Origin: an uncultured Phascolarctobacterium sp.
GTDB lineage: Bacteria > Bacillota > Negativicutes > Acidaminococcales > Acidaminococcaceae
Assembly: GCF_937920985.1 (NCBI RefSeq)
Contig: NZ_CALDXR010000027.1
Span: forward strand, 1 to 64,000
Direction: 5' to 3'
DNA: 64,000 nt
Each line of letters starts with the position of its first letter. Within the stretch, counting starts at the first letter, position 1. Shown here in pieces: positions 33,176-41,618 of the stretch. The notes under the pieces were generated by a model. That model searched no databases and was not told where the DNA came from. It saw only the letters and a list, made by a program, of their open reading frames with translations. A program made the position numbers and the translations under genes.

Positions 33176-34423
33176 TTATTCGTTCATCAGGTGCAGGGAT
33201 TCAAAGAGCTTGAAGGCAAGGCTCATAATAATAGCAACAACAGTTGCTAAAACCATGCCCTGTACGGAAAATGCACCGAAGGAGAGCTTCGCACCGGAAA
33301 GGCCGATAATCATAATAACAGAGGTCATTACGAGGTTGGAGGATTTGCTGTAATCTACCTGACGTTCAACTAGTACGCGGATACCGCTGGCAGCAATTAC
33401 GCCGAACAGCAGGATGCAGATACCGCCCATAACCGGAACGGGGATGCTGTGAATCAGCTCGCTGAGCTTACCGCAGAAGGAAAGAATAATCGCCATGACA
33501 GCAGCGCCGCCGATAACCCAGGTGCTGTAAACCTTGGTGATTGCCATAACGCCGATGTTTTCACCGTAGGTAGTGTTCGGAGTTGCGCCGGCAAAGCCGC
33601 TGATAACGTTGGAAAGGCCGTCGGCGAACAGGGAACGGGACAGGCCAGGATCCTTAATCAGGTCGCGGTCAACAATGTTGCCCGTTACTACGAGATGGCC
33701 GATATGCTCAGCCAGTACAACGAGTGCGGCCGGAGCTATAATCATAATAGCGTTGATATCGAAAACCGGAGCGTAGAAATGCGGTACCTGGAACCAGGGA
33801 GCATCAATTACCGGCTGGAAGTTGACGATACCCATGATAGCTGCAAAAACATAACCGCAGACAACGCCGAAGAGAATCGGGATGATGCTCATGAAGCCGC
33901 GGAAGGCAACAGAGCCGATAACGCCGACTGCCAGCGTGAACATAGAAATAGCCACGTTGACCATGTCGATTTTATCACCGGTCAAACCTGCCATGTTGGC
34001 TGCAACAGGTGCCAGCTCCAGACCGATAACAGCGATGATTGCGCCCATTGCTGCCGGCGGGAAGATGACATCAATCCATTTGGTGCCTACGCAGTGAATA
34101 ATCAGCGAGAAAAGCATGAACAGCAGACCGAAAACGATAAAGCCGGACTGTGCATGGTTATAGGCAGAGGTGGACATAATCAGCAGTACAGGAGAGATAA
34201 AGGCAAAGCTGGAGCCGAGATAGGAAGGAATTTTGCCCTTGGTGATGAAGATGTAGAGCAGGGTACCCAGGCCGTTCATGAACAGGCAGGTAGTAGGGCT
34301 TACCTTAAACAAAAAAGGAACCAACACGGTGGAGCCGAACATGGCGAACAGATGCTGGATACTTAACGGAATATTAAGTAGTAATGGCGGACGTTCTTCA
34401 ACTTGAATAACTTTGCGTTCCAA
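33176..34423 (-). CDS. uraA: Uracil/xanthine permease (NCS2 family), UraA-like
   Basis: A 415-residue inner-membrane transporter with about 14 hydrophobic segments. It starts at TTG (34423), nine bases after AAAAGAGG. PLSIQHLFAMFGSTVLVPFL is the NCS2 start; LAEHIGHLVVTGN carries the substrate-binding Glu/His motif and GFAGATPNTTYGENIGVMA is the uracil-type signature. Uracil-proton symport is most likely. It is divergent from the M20 hydrolase at 34642, suggesting a nucleobase or ureide link. Confidence 0.92.
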   Translation of the reverse strand: MERKVIQVEERPPLLLNIPLSIQHLFAMFGSTVLVPFLFKVSPTTCLFMNGLGTLLYIFITKGKIPSYLGSSFAFISPVLLIMSTSAYNHAQSGFIVFGLLFMLFSLIIHCVGTKWIDVIFPPAAMGAIIAVIGLELAPVAANMAGLTGDKIDMVNVAISMFTLAVGVIGSVAFRGFMSIIPILFGVVCGYVFAAIMGIVNFQPVIDAPWFQVPHFYAPVFDINAIMIIAPAALVVLAEHIGHLVVTGNIVDRDLIKDPGLSRSLFADGLSNVISGFAGATPNTTYGENIGVMAITKVYSTWVIGGAAVMAIILSFCGKLSELIHSIPVPVMGGICILLFGVIAASGIRVLVERQVDYSKSSNLVMTSVIMIIGLSGAKLSFGAFSVQGMVLATVVAIIMSLAFKLFESLHLMNE

Positions 34424-34552
34424 AATAAATAACCTCTTTTCTTAAATTATGCTATGATAATTTTACGTGGATTTTACATTAATTGCAAGGAGTTTTTAGC
34501 AAAAGTGTAAAAAACTTTCCATAATCTCGGATTTTCAGATGAAGTGCCGCTC

Positions 34553-34581
34553 TTGTGTGATGCTTAAGAAGCAAGTATAAT
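34553..34581 (+). promoter_or_regulatory. Promoter of the M20 hydrolase gene
   Basis: TTGTGT (34553-34558) and TATAAT (34576-34581) are 17 bases apart, in the divergent region next to the permease gene. Confidence 0.65.
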
Positions 34582-34641
34582 AAAGCTGTCATCTTTATTA
34601 TATATTTTTTGTTGCTATTTCCGAATGAAGGGGGAATAAAA

Positions 34642-35871
34642 ATGTTACAGGTAAATCAAGAACGTGTAGCCAAGCTTTTACAGGGGTTGGTAGCTTTTAC
34701 GGACAGTGATGAGGGTGTTACGCGCCTTGCCTACAGTCCGCTGGATAAAAAAGCTCAGAGCTGGCTGTTGGAGCAGGTGCAGGATTTGCATTTGCAAATC
34801 CGCACTGATGCTGTGGGCAATGTCTTTTTGCGTCGCGATGGCAAGCAGCCGCAGCTGCCACCAGTAGCCAGCGGTTCGCATTTGGACACTGTTATTCACG
34901 GCGGTGCCTATGACGGCATGTGTGGTGTTGTAGGTGCCTTGGAGGCGCTGTATATGCTGCAGGACGAGGAGCTTGAGCGCAGCATTGAGGTTATCATCTT
35001 CCGCGCGGAGGAATCGAGCCGCTTCGGCTTTGCAACCATGGGCAGCAAGCTGCTGACAGGCAGCGCAGTGCCAGAGCAGCTGAACAAAGGCGCTAAGAAG
35101 GGTGATATCAGCTTTATCGAGGCCTTGCGTGAATGGGGCTGTGATCCTGACGCTTATCGTGATGCCGTAATTGCTCCTGGCAGCTATAAATGCTTTGCGG
35201 AGCTGCATATCGAGCAGGGCAAGGTGCTGGAGCAGACGCAGCACCAGCTTGGTATCGTGCATAATATTGCGGCACCGACGCGTTTTAAGATTCATATTCA
35301 AGGTGTGGCTGACCATAGCGGTGCAACGCCGATGGGCATGCGCCGTGATGCGCTCGTCAGCGCTGCTAAGCTTATTTTAGCGGTGAACGAAGCTGCGGAA
35401 ACAGAAAAAGCCAACGGCAGTGTTGGTACCGTTGGCGTGGTTGACGTAGAACCCGGCTCGATTAACGTTGTGCCGGGAGCAGTTACGCTGTGGGTTGATG
35501 TGCGTGGTGTTGATAAAGCCAGCATTGAGCGCGTGCTGCAAAGCATACGCGAGCAGGCTGAAAGCGTTGCTGTTTGCGACGGCGTCGGCGTGCAGCTAGA
35601 AATGCTGACGGCAGACAGCCCTGTTGCTTTGGATAAGGCTTTGGCCGCGCAGAGCGAAGCAATCTGCGCGGAAAAGGGCTTTAGCTTCTTGCATATGAAC
35701 AGCGGCGCCGGCCATGATGCTATGCATATGACGAAAATCTGCCCCACGACAATGCTTTTTGTTCCCTGTCGAGCAGGCATCAGCCATAACCCGGCAGAGT
35801 ATGCCTCAACTGAGGATATTTGCCGTGGCATTGAGGTTCTGGCAGAGGTTTTGCGTCGGGAGGCAAATTGA
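34642..35871 (+). CDS. M20 family Zn-dependent hydrolase (allantoate / N-carbamoyl amino acid amidohydrolase type)
   Basis: A 409-residue enzyme of the hydantoinase/carbamoylase branch. The start ATG at 34642 follows GGGGGAAT. Metal and substrate residues appear in GSHLDTVIHGGAYDGMCGV, RAEESSRFGFATMGSK, ELHIEQGKVLEQ and GAGHDAMHM. Members hydrolyse allantoate, ureidoglycine, beta-ureidopropionate or N-carbamoyl amino acids. The neighbouring uracil permease hints at pyrimidine or purine ureide use, but the substrate is not decided. The stop codon overlaps the -35 of the downstream orphan promoter. Confidence 0.9.
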   Translation: MLQVNQERVAKLLQGLVAFTDSDEGVTRLAYSPLDKKAQSWLLEQVQDLHLQIRTDAVGNVFLRRDGKQPQLPPVASGSHLDTVIHGGAYDGMCGVVGALEALYMLQDEELERSIEVIIFRAEESSRFGFATMGSKLLTGSAVPEQLNKGAKKGDISFIEALREWGCDPDAYRDAVIAPGSYKCFAELHIEQGKVLEQTQHQLGIVHNIAAPTRFKIHIQGVADHSGATPMGMRRDALVSAAKLILAVNEAAETEKANGSVGTVGVVDVEPGSINVVPGAVTLWVDVRGVDKASIERVLQSIREQAESVAVCDGVGVQLEMLTADSPVALDKALAAQSEAICAEKGFSFLHMNSGAGHDAMHMTKICPTTMLFVPCRAGISHNPAEYASTEDICRGIEVLAEVLRREAN

Positions 35872-35987
35872 CAATAACGCAAAAACTGCTATAATAAAGT
35901 ATAGAGATAGCCGATTGTGGTAGGTCGGCTGTCCCTGCAAAGTTTGAGTTTGAAGGAAGCCGCCTTACCATCAGGCGGCTTTTTTTC
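35868..35987 (+). ncRNA. Candidate small RNA with its own promoter and terminator
   Basis: TTGACA (35868-35873) and TATAAT (35890-35895), 16 bases apart, give a perfect promoter whose -35 overlaps the stop of the preceding gene. The transcript would start near 35902 and end at the terminator AAGCCGCC/GGCGGCTT plus T7 (35957-35986), about 85 nt. A 9-bp first hairpin GATAGCCGA/TCGGCTGTC (35906-35933) lies at its 5' end. The loops share TGGTA (35918-35922) and TACCA (35966-35970), allowing a kissing contact. No reading frame fits, and the next gene is on the other strand. Confidence 0.72.
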
Positions 35988-35994
35988 ATGCCTT

Positions 35995-36891
35995 TTATAC
36001 TCCTGTACCGTCAAAGCAGGGGATAAAGTCCTTGCAGGCTGCATCGCCCTCCTGCACAAAGCCGTCTTCGATAGTGCTTTGCAGCAGATAGTTCTCCAGC
36101 TCCTTGTATTCTTCATCCGTAACCTTGCGGTTGATTTCAGGATATTCGCTGGCGCGGCCGCAGGGAACATATTGGTGCATCAGGCTGAACATTACCTGCC
36201 CCGGCTTGAAGTTGGCAGCAACCCAATCAATAATTCTCTTGGTGTTGTCCGGCATACCGGGCATAATCAGATGACGGATGATGACACCTTTCGTCATAAT
36301 ACCGTTATCGTCAATATGGTAGTCGCCTACCTGATTATACATTTCCTTAATTGCTTCGGTTGCAATGCGGAAGTAGTAGGGCGCGTTGCTGTATTTGATA
36401 GCAGCCATATCATCACTGTATTTTAAATCCGGCAGATAAATCTGCACCTTGCCTTTAAGGCGGCGCAGTGTATCCTGCGTTTCAAAGCCGCTGGTGTTGT
36501 AAACAACAGGCACCGGCAGAGGTTCATCCAGACTTTGCAGCACTGCTTCGGTAAAATGGGTGGGTGTAACCAGATTGATATTGTGCGCACCCTGGGCGAT
36601 AAGCTCGTGATAGATTTCCTTCAGACGTTCAATAGTAATTTCCTTGCCGAAGCCCTTGCAGCTGATGTCATAGTTCTGGCAGAAAACACAGTGCAGGTTG
36701 CAGCCGGAAAAGAACACAGTACCGCTGCCTTTAGTTCCGCTGATGACGGGCTCTTCCCACATATGCAGGCCGGCGCGGGCAACAATCGGAGCGAGGCCGA
36801 CGCCGCAGCTGCCAAAGCAGCCGGTAGTATCAGACATGTTTGCCGGGCGGTCTACACCGCAGCGATGCGGACATACATAACAGAGAGTCAT
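35995..36891 (-). CDS. PflX-type radical SAM protein (COG1313)
   Basis: A 298-residue radical SAM enzyme related to pyruvate formate-lyase activases. The start ATG at 36891 follows AAAGGAGG. CNLHCVFCQNYDIS contains the CxxxCxxC cluster motif. An N-terminal cysteine set (CYVCPHRCGVDR, CFGSCG) may hold a second metal site. GTVFFSG, NLVTPTHF and VYNTSGFE follow. The family's substrate is not known; it is not a dedicated partner of a glycyl radical enzyme here, as none is encoded nearby. Confidence 0.86.
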   Translation of the reverse strand: MTLCYVCPHRCGVDRPANMSDTTGCFGSCGVGLAPIVARAGLHMWEEPVISGTKGSGTVFFSGCNLHCVFCQNYDISCKGFGKEITIERLKEIYHELIAQGAHNINLVTPTHFTEAVLQSLDEPLPVPVVYNTSGFETQDTLRRLKGKVQIYLPDLKYSDDMAAIKYSNAPYYFRIATEAIKEMYNQVGDYHIDDNGIMTKGVIIRHLIMPGMPDNTKRIIDWVAANFKPGQVMFSLMHQYVPCGRASEYPEINRKVTDEEYKELENYLLQSTIEDGFVQEGDAACKDFIPCFDGTGV

Positions 36892-37135
36892 ATTATTTCC
36901 TCCTTTGAAAATTAGAGCTGTTATTGGTATTATATGATGGCTGAGATGGTACATCATACGTTTAATGATAACGTTATGACAGGCAAAACCGCTCTCCGTC
37001 ATTTCTTGGCGATGACATCCGTCCGAGGGCTTTCTTTCTTGCCTTACGGGCAATTCATCTTATCTCTTCTGGGAGAGATTCTCTTCTGCAACACTCTAAT
37101 TCGTTATACCTTTATTCTACCACAATCGCCCGCTA

Positions 37136-37164
37136 TTGACAAAAACAACGAGGCATCTTATAAT
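37136..37164 (+). promoter_or_regulatory. Consensus promoter upstream of the ZTP riboswitch
   Basis: TTGACA (37136-37141) and TATAAT (37159-37164) are separated by 17 bases. Transcription would begin near 37171, at the riboswitch 5' end. The stretch 36892-37135 holds no gene that I can support. Confidence 0.9.
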
Positions 37165-37172
37165 TTTAGTAT

Positions 37173-37280
37173 TAGGTCATATAACTGACGGAAGTGGGTT
37201 ACCACAGGGGAGTATGACCGGTAGCACGCCGACCGTCTGGGCAAAGATTTTTTCTTGTGCCAGTGTGTCGGTTTTTTTGT
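37173..37280 (+). ncRNA. ZTP/ZMP (pfl motif) riboswitch
   Basis: The aptamer starts GGTCATATAACTGACGGAAG, continues with GGGTTACCAC and GGGGAGTATGACC, and ends in the conserved GCCGACCGTCTGGGC pseudoknot strand (about 37228-37242). CCGAC then also pairs with GTCGG (37267-37271), which is followed by TTTTTTT, giving an intrinsic terminator that competes with the aptamer. By family knowledge, ZTP or ZMP binding prevents termination. The downstream gene consumes ZMP (AICAR). Confidence 0.92.
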
Positions 37281-37322
37281 TTGTCTAAGTGACTGGCACT
37301 ATACAAAAGAGGAGGAGTTATA

Positions 37323-38498
37323 GTGAAAGAATTAGCATTAAAATATGGCTGCAATCCTAATCAGGGCAGCGCACGTATTTACATGAACAATGGCAGCGAG
37401 CTGCCGATTGAGGTACTGAACGGCCGTCCCGGCTATATCAATTTCCTCGATGCCTTCAACAGCTGGCAGCTGGTAAAGGAACTGAAGGAAGCAACCGGCC
37501 TGCCGGCAGCAGCATCCTTTAAGCACGTAAGCCCTGCAGGTGCTGCAGTAGGCCTGCCGCTGAGCGATACTCTGAAGAAAATTTATTATGTAGATGATCT
37601 GGAGCTGTCTCCGTTGGCAAATGCTTATGCACGTGCCCGCGGCGCTGACCGCATGAGCTCTTATGGCGACTTTGTTGCTTTGTCTGATGTTTGTGACGTG
37701 CAGACTGCTAAAATGCTGGCACGCGAGGTTTCCGACGGTGTTATCGCACCCGGTTATACCGAAGAGGCTCTTACCGTTTTGAAAGGTAAACGCAAAGGCA
37801 CCTACAACATCATTAAAATTGATGAAAACTACAAGCCGGAACTGCTGGAGCACAAGCAGGTATTCGGTATTACCTTCGAGCAGGAGCGCAACGAAGCTAA
37901 AATTACCGCAGACCTGCTGCAAAACCGCCCGACTGTGAATAAAGAAATTCCGGAAGGCGCAGCACGCGACCTGCTGATTTCCTTAATCGTTTTGAAATAT
38001 ACTCAGTCCAACTCCGTTTGCTACGTAAAAGACGGTCAGGCTATTGGCATCGGCGCCGGCCAGCAATCCCGTGTACACTGCACTCGTCTTGCAGGCGGTA
38101 AGGCTGATATCTGGTGGCTGCGCCAAAATCCGAAGGTTTTGGCTCTGCCGTTTAAGGACAGCATCCGTCGTCCCGACCGCGACAACACCATCGACGTTTA
38201 TATCTCCGATGATTATGAAGATGTACTGGCTGACGGCGTATGGGAAAACTTCTTCACCGAAAAACCGGAACCGCTGACTCGCGAAGAGAAAAAGGCTTGG
38301 GTTGCACAGCTGAAGGATGTTGCTCTCGGCAGTGACGCTTTCTTCCCGTTTGGCGATAACATTGAACGTGCGCATCGCAGCGGCGTGCAATATATTGCAC
38401 AGGCAGGCGGCTCTATCCGTGATGATAATGTTATTGAGACCTGCGACAAGTACGGTATTGCAATGGCATTCACTGGTTTGCGCCTGTTCCACCACTAA
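37323..38498 (+). CDS. Stand-alone phosphoribosylaminoimidazolecarboxamide (AICAR) formyltransferase
   Basis: The 391-residue protein resembles the AICAR transformylase part of PurH without an IMP cyclohydrolase domain. It starts at GTG (37323) behind GAGGAGGAG. ALKYGCNPNQGSARIY, FKHVSPAGAAVG, the catalytic Lys-His pair in SFKHVSP, GAGQQSRVHCTRLAGGKAD and FFPFGDNIERAHRSGV are characteristic. It formylates AICAR with 10-formyl-tetrahydrofolate in purine synthesis. The upstream ZTP riboswitch supports this. IMP cyclohydrolase must be encoded elsewhere. Confidence 0.9.
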   Translation: MKELALKYGCNPNQGSARIYMNNGSELPIEVLNGRPGYINFLDAFNSWQLVKELKEATGLPAAASFKHVSPAGAAVGLPLSDTLKKIYYVDDLELSPLANAYARARGADRMSSYGDFVALSDVCDVQTAKMLAREVSDGVIAPGYTEEALTVLKGKRKGTYNIIKIDENYKPELLEHKQVFGITFEQERNEAKITADLLQNRPTVNKEIPEGAARDLLISLIVLKYTQSNSVCYVKDGQAIGIGAGQQSRVHCTRLAGGKADIWWLRQNPKVLALPFKDSIRRPDRDNTIDVYISDDYEDVLADGVWENFFTEKPEPLTREEKKAWVAQLKDVALGSDAFFPFGDNIERAHRSGVQYIAQAGGSIRDDNVIETCDKYGIAMAFTGLRLFHH

Positions 38499-38519
38499 GA
38501 TAGCTTTATAATGAAATTT

Positions 38520-38557
38520 CGTCCCACTCGTTTGACGGGTGGGACGGTTTTATTTTC
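38520..38557 (+). terminator. Terminator of the AICAR formyltransferase gene
   Basis: CGTCCCAC (38520-38527) and GTGGGACG (38539-38546) form a stem followed by GTTTTATTTT. The rest of the gap to 38723 shows nothing but A/T-rich sequence. Confidence 0.85.
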
Positions 38558-38723
38558 TTCTCTTTTGATTCTGCCAAACCTAACACACTCAAAAATGCTT
38601 GCTGCTTTATTGCAAATTACGTAAATTGCATGTATGATTGATTACAGGCAATCTTTTACAAAAGCGTAAAGTAAAATGCCTATATCATAATTAAAACTAA
38701 CTCCATTCCTATGAGGTGATAAT

Positions 38724-39347
38724 ATGCTTCTTAAAGAAATGAATTTCCGTGACATCGTAGATAAATATCTTAACATAGACGCAGCCGACATGGCGCAAAA
38801 GCTTGGCAGCATTTTTGAGGTAACCGATGATGTAACCGGTTTACTTTGCTATGGTTATATAGATGCACAGGCAGGCATTAGTTTTGAAATACTTTGCTGT
38901 GCTGTACACGATACGGATAAAAAGACGCTGAAGCTGTTGCATGGTAATGATGAGCAATCAGCGAAGATACGCTTAGCTGAGCTGCTAGAAGCGCAGGCAG
39001 CTGTGCTACCGAGCGAAATGCCTCGCTTAAGCGAGTTCAAGGGCAAGGTTGAAATGGTGCAAAAGGCTTATAAGGCAGATGAAGCGACAGAAGCAATGCG
39101 CCAGCTTACTTCGTTAGATCCGGCAAGACTTGCAACGCACCCGGATATCGTCACGGTTTATCTGGTGCGTGGTGATGAAGCTGAAGCGGTTCAGGTGCTG
39201 CTTAAGGAAGTACGTGAGGTAAATATCATAGGCACACTGCTTTCCGAGCCTCAAGCGGCGACTGGTCTGCATAAGGGCGATGAAATAAGCTTTTTCCTGG
39301 TGCGTAACGAAAAGGGAATTATGTGCATGAAGGTGTTTGAGAAATAA
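38724..39347 (+). CDS. Hypothetical protein, 207 residues
   Basis: The ATG at 38724 follows GAGGTGATAAT. The protein is soluble, mixed alpha/beta, with no signal peptide. Visible blocks are FRDIVDKYLNIDAADMAQKL, CYGYIDAQAGISFEILCCAV and LHKGDEISFFLVRNEKGIMC. The middle is helical and charged (KLLHGNDEQSAKIRLAELLE). I do not recognise a family. The exonuclease-BRCT gene follows after 48 bases, and the two may be co-transcribed. Confidence 0.75.
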   Translation: MLLKEMNFRDIVDKYLNIDAADMAQKLGSIFEVTDDVTGLLCYGYIDAQAGISFEILCCAVHDTDKKTLKLLHGNDEQSAKIRLAELLEAQAAVLPSEMPRLSEFKGKVEMVQKAYKADEATEAMRQLTSLDPARLATHPDIVTVYLVRGDEAEAVQVLLKEVREVNIIGTLLSEPQAATGLHKGDEISFFLVRNEKGIMCMKVFEK

Positions 39348-39395
39348 GCAAAAGAAAGGACATAGATGCTGAGCTAAGCTCGGCAAGGTGATTTT

Positions 39396-40301
39396 TTGAG
39401 TTCTGTAAAAAGAAACAGGTATATAGATGGTAAGCTGCTTCTGGCTTATCCTGACGATTATACTGTTTTAGATATTGAAACTACCGGCCTGAGTCCGCAA
39501 AATGATTATATAACGGAAATATCGGCCATAAAATACCGCAATAATCGCAGAGTAGATGAATTTTCCAGCTTAGTTAAGCCGGAATTATCTATCCCGTATT
39601 ATATTACACGGCTCACCGGTATCAATGACGCCATGGTTGCGGATGCTCCGGCAATCGACGAGGTAATTTTGTCCTTTATGGATTTTTTGGCTGATGATAT
39701 TATTGCAGGCTACAATGTAGCCTTTGATTTGAGCTTTATTGCGGAAAATCTGGCAGGCTATTATGCCAAAAGATTAGCCAATGATTATGTTGATGTTATG
39801 AAGCTGGCGCAGAATGAATTACCGTTTTTAGGCAGGTATAAGCAGACTGCGGTCGCCGAATATTTTAATATTGCCACAGCAGGCGCGCACAGGGCACTTG
39901 TTGACTGCGGCATTTGCAATGGCTGCTACCAGAAGCTGAAGGAGCTGGCGGTGGCGGATTATCATCTGCCGCCGCAGCAAAGAGAGCTTGCAATCGTACC
40001 GTCTTTCAGGCGCTTAAGACCGTTGGTAGATAGAAATATAGTTCTGCTTGGCTCTTTTGACGGTCTTTATCTTAAAAACCTTCAGGAGATACTGACTGCG
40101 CTTGGTGCAAGCGTTGCTTATCATGTTACAGCAGCTTCTGATATGGTTATTGTCGGCACGGCGGATGCTTCCGTGTGTGAAGGTGCTGATTTGCAGCGTG
40201 CTGTCAGCATGAAAAACGCGGGCAAGAATATCTATATTCTTAAAGAAGATGTGTTTTGCCAATCGGTGCTGGCCAAAGGCTGGCTGAGGATTTTAGGCTA
40301 A
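39396..40301 (+). CDS. DEDDh exonuclease with a C-terminal BRCT domain
   Basis: A 301-residue protein starting at TTG (39396) behind AAGGTGAT. The exonuclease fold spans about 20-190: TVLDIETTGLSPQNDYITEI (first Asp and Glu), ITRLTGINDAMV, IIAGYNVAFDLSFI (second Asp) and GAHRALVDC (His and last Asp), the DEDDh pattern of DnaQ/RNase T-like 3'-5' exonucleases. Residues about 208-300 look like a BRCT domain (IVLLGSFDGLYLKNLQEILT, ALGASVAYHV). Such proteins are sometimes labelled DNA polymerase III epsilon-like. The partner is unknown. Confidence 0.86.
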   Translation: MSSVKRNRYIDGKLLLAYPDDYTVLDIETTGLSPQNDYITEISAIKYRNNRRVDEFSSLVKPELSIPYYITRLTGINDAMVADAPAIDEVILSFMDFLADDIIAGYNVAFDLSFIAENLAGYYAKRLANDYVDVMKLAQNELPFLGRYKQTAVAEYFNIATAGAHRALVDCGICNGCYQKLKELAVADYHLPPQQRELAIVPSFRRLRPLVDRNIVLLGSFDGLYLKNLQEILTALGASVAYHVTAASDMVIVGTADASVCEGADLQRAVSMKNAGKNIYILKEDVFCQSVLAKGWLRILG

Positions 40302-40322
40302 GCGGTAAATTATCATAACAAA

Positions 40323-40370
40323 AAACGCTTACGCCCCACGCATCGCGTGGGATGTAAGCGTTTAATTTTT
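40323..40370. terminator. Bidirectional terminator
   Basis: AAACGCTTAC and GTAAGCGTTT, with inner CCCACG/CGTGGG, form a long hairpin with A- and T-rich flanks. It separates the exonuclease gene from the converging DUF2939 gene. Confidence 0.9.
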
Positions 40371-40375
40371 TGCGG

Positions 40376-41410
40376 TTATTCAATCAAACCCTTAGGAGAA
40401 ATTACTTCGCCGTTATCAAAAGCAATATAGGTGACCTGAATTTTTACGGTTTCTTTGGTAATATCCAGATTCATCAGCTTTTTGTCATCCGGCAGCATGG
40501 AATTCAGCTTTTTGCTGGTGGTGAGCTCCACTGCCTGACCAGGGGCGATGCTGCCCTGATAATGCTCCGGATAGGAATAAAGCTGTTCGCCTTTATCGTT
40601 GAGCACGGTTACATCGTAATACATACGGTTGATAGCAACGTTGCTCATGTTTTTGGCCATGATGGTAGCGGTAAGCGTAGCTTTTTCTTCGCTGCCGATT
40701 TTGTTGCTGTCCTTGTTCAATGTCAGGCGTTCGCTGGTTGCTTGCAGTGCTTTGTTCAGACGTTCCATAACAGGCTTATTCAGCAGGGCCTGTTTAGCAC
40801 GTTTAGCTGCGTCCAATTGGACGATAAAGTCTGCCAGATTGCTGACTTTCTTAATCTGCCAATCACCTTTATCATTTTGCTGCATCAACAGCTCGGCAAT
40901 AAAATCCTTTTCAAGATCCTTATCGCGCAGTACCAGCGTAGCTGTAGCTGTTTCGCCATCATGCTTGCTGAGCTTCAGATCTTTGACAGTAAGGTTTTGA
41001 ATGGGGATGTGGCGTTCCAGGTTACGCTTCATAGCATCAGGTACCGGGTCGACCGACTGCTTAGGCGTATTGTCGGGCTTAGCGGCAATTTTGTCCAGAG
41101 CCTCTTGCGTCATCAGGTCTACTACCGAAGGCTTCAGCATATGCAGAATGCCGAGTGCGAACGGGTTGGAGAAAACATTATCGTTATTGATTTTGCTTTC
41201 TGCCTTGATGATGTCATCGAAAGCGTTGTCCATAACAGATGGAACATCAACATAGCGTGAAAATTTTGCGCTGTCATGCTGCTGCAGTGCAACACGCGCT
41301 TCGTTCAGAGCATAAGCCGGTGTACGGATGAAATAAAGAAAATAAAAGGCTGCGCCTGCAAGGGCAGCGAGCAGAATAAATACAACAAACCATTTCTTTT
41401 TGCTTTGCAT
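40376..41410 (-). CDS. DUF2939 family membrane-anchored protein
   Basis: A 344-residue protein with one N-terminal transmembrane helix (WFVVFILLAALAGAAFYFLYF) and a large extracytoplasmic part. RTPAYALNEARVALQQHDSA KFSRYVDVPSVMDN is the DUF2939 signature. The C-terminal third (about 230-344) looks like a beta-sandwich of the FxLD kind (ISMNNV-type), with VAINRMYYDVTVLNDKGEQL. AAGG precedes the ATG at 41410. Function unknown. The 41411-41618 gap contains only the miaB promoter region. Confidence 0.82.
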   Translation of the reverse strand: MQSKKKWFVVFILLAALAGAAFYFLYFIRTPAYALNEARVALQQHDSAKFSRYVDVPSVMDNAFDDIIKAESKINNDNVFSNPFALGILHMLKPSVVDLMTQEALDKIAAKPDNTPKQSVDPVPDAMKRNLERHIPIQNLTVKDLKLSKHDGETATATLVLRDKDLEKDFIAELLMQQNDKGDWQIKKVSNLADFIVQLDAAKRAKQALLNKPVMERLNKALQATSERLTLNKDSNKIGSEEKATLTATIMAKNMSNVAINRMYYDVTVLNDKGEQLYSYPEHYQGSIAPGQAVELTTSKKLNSMLPDDKKLMNLDITKETVKIQVTYIAFDNGEVISPKGLIE

Positions 41411-41553
41411 GATTTTGACCTTCCTAAACTATATTAAAAGGCAATCGGAAAAATTCTTTGCCTGCATATATTGTAATCATCTTAAGGGCAGATTTCAATA
41501 CCTACTACTAAAATATTTTATAAATTATTCCCTACTTCTTTCCGTGGGAAATG

Positions 41554-41583
41554 TTGCGGGAAGTGACTGTAATTGGGTATAAT
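41554..41583 (+). promoter_or_regulatory. Promoter of the miaB operon
   Basis: TATAAT (41578-41583) with TTGCGG (41554-41559) 18 bases upstream. It would drive miaB-mutS-mutL and probably the genes beyond. Confidence 0.65.
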
Positions 41584-41618
41584 ATAATGATAGACTGATT
41601 TTACACGGAGGTATTTAC

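Noticed and set aside
36934..37188. 84-codon open frame in the gap upstream of the ZTP riboswitch
   Set aside because: No ribosome binding site, low-complexity translation, and it overlaps the promoter and start of the riboswitch.
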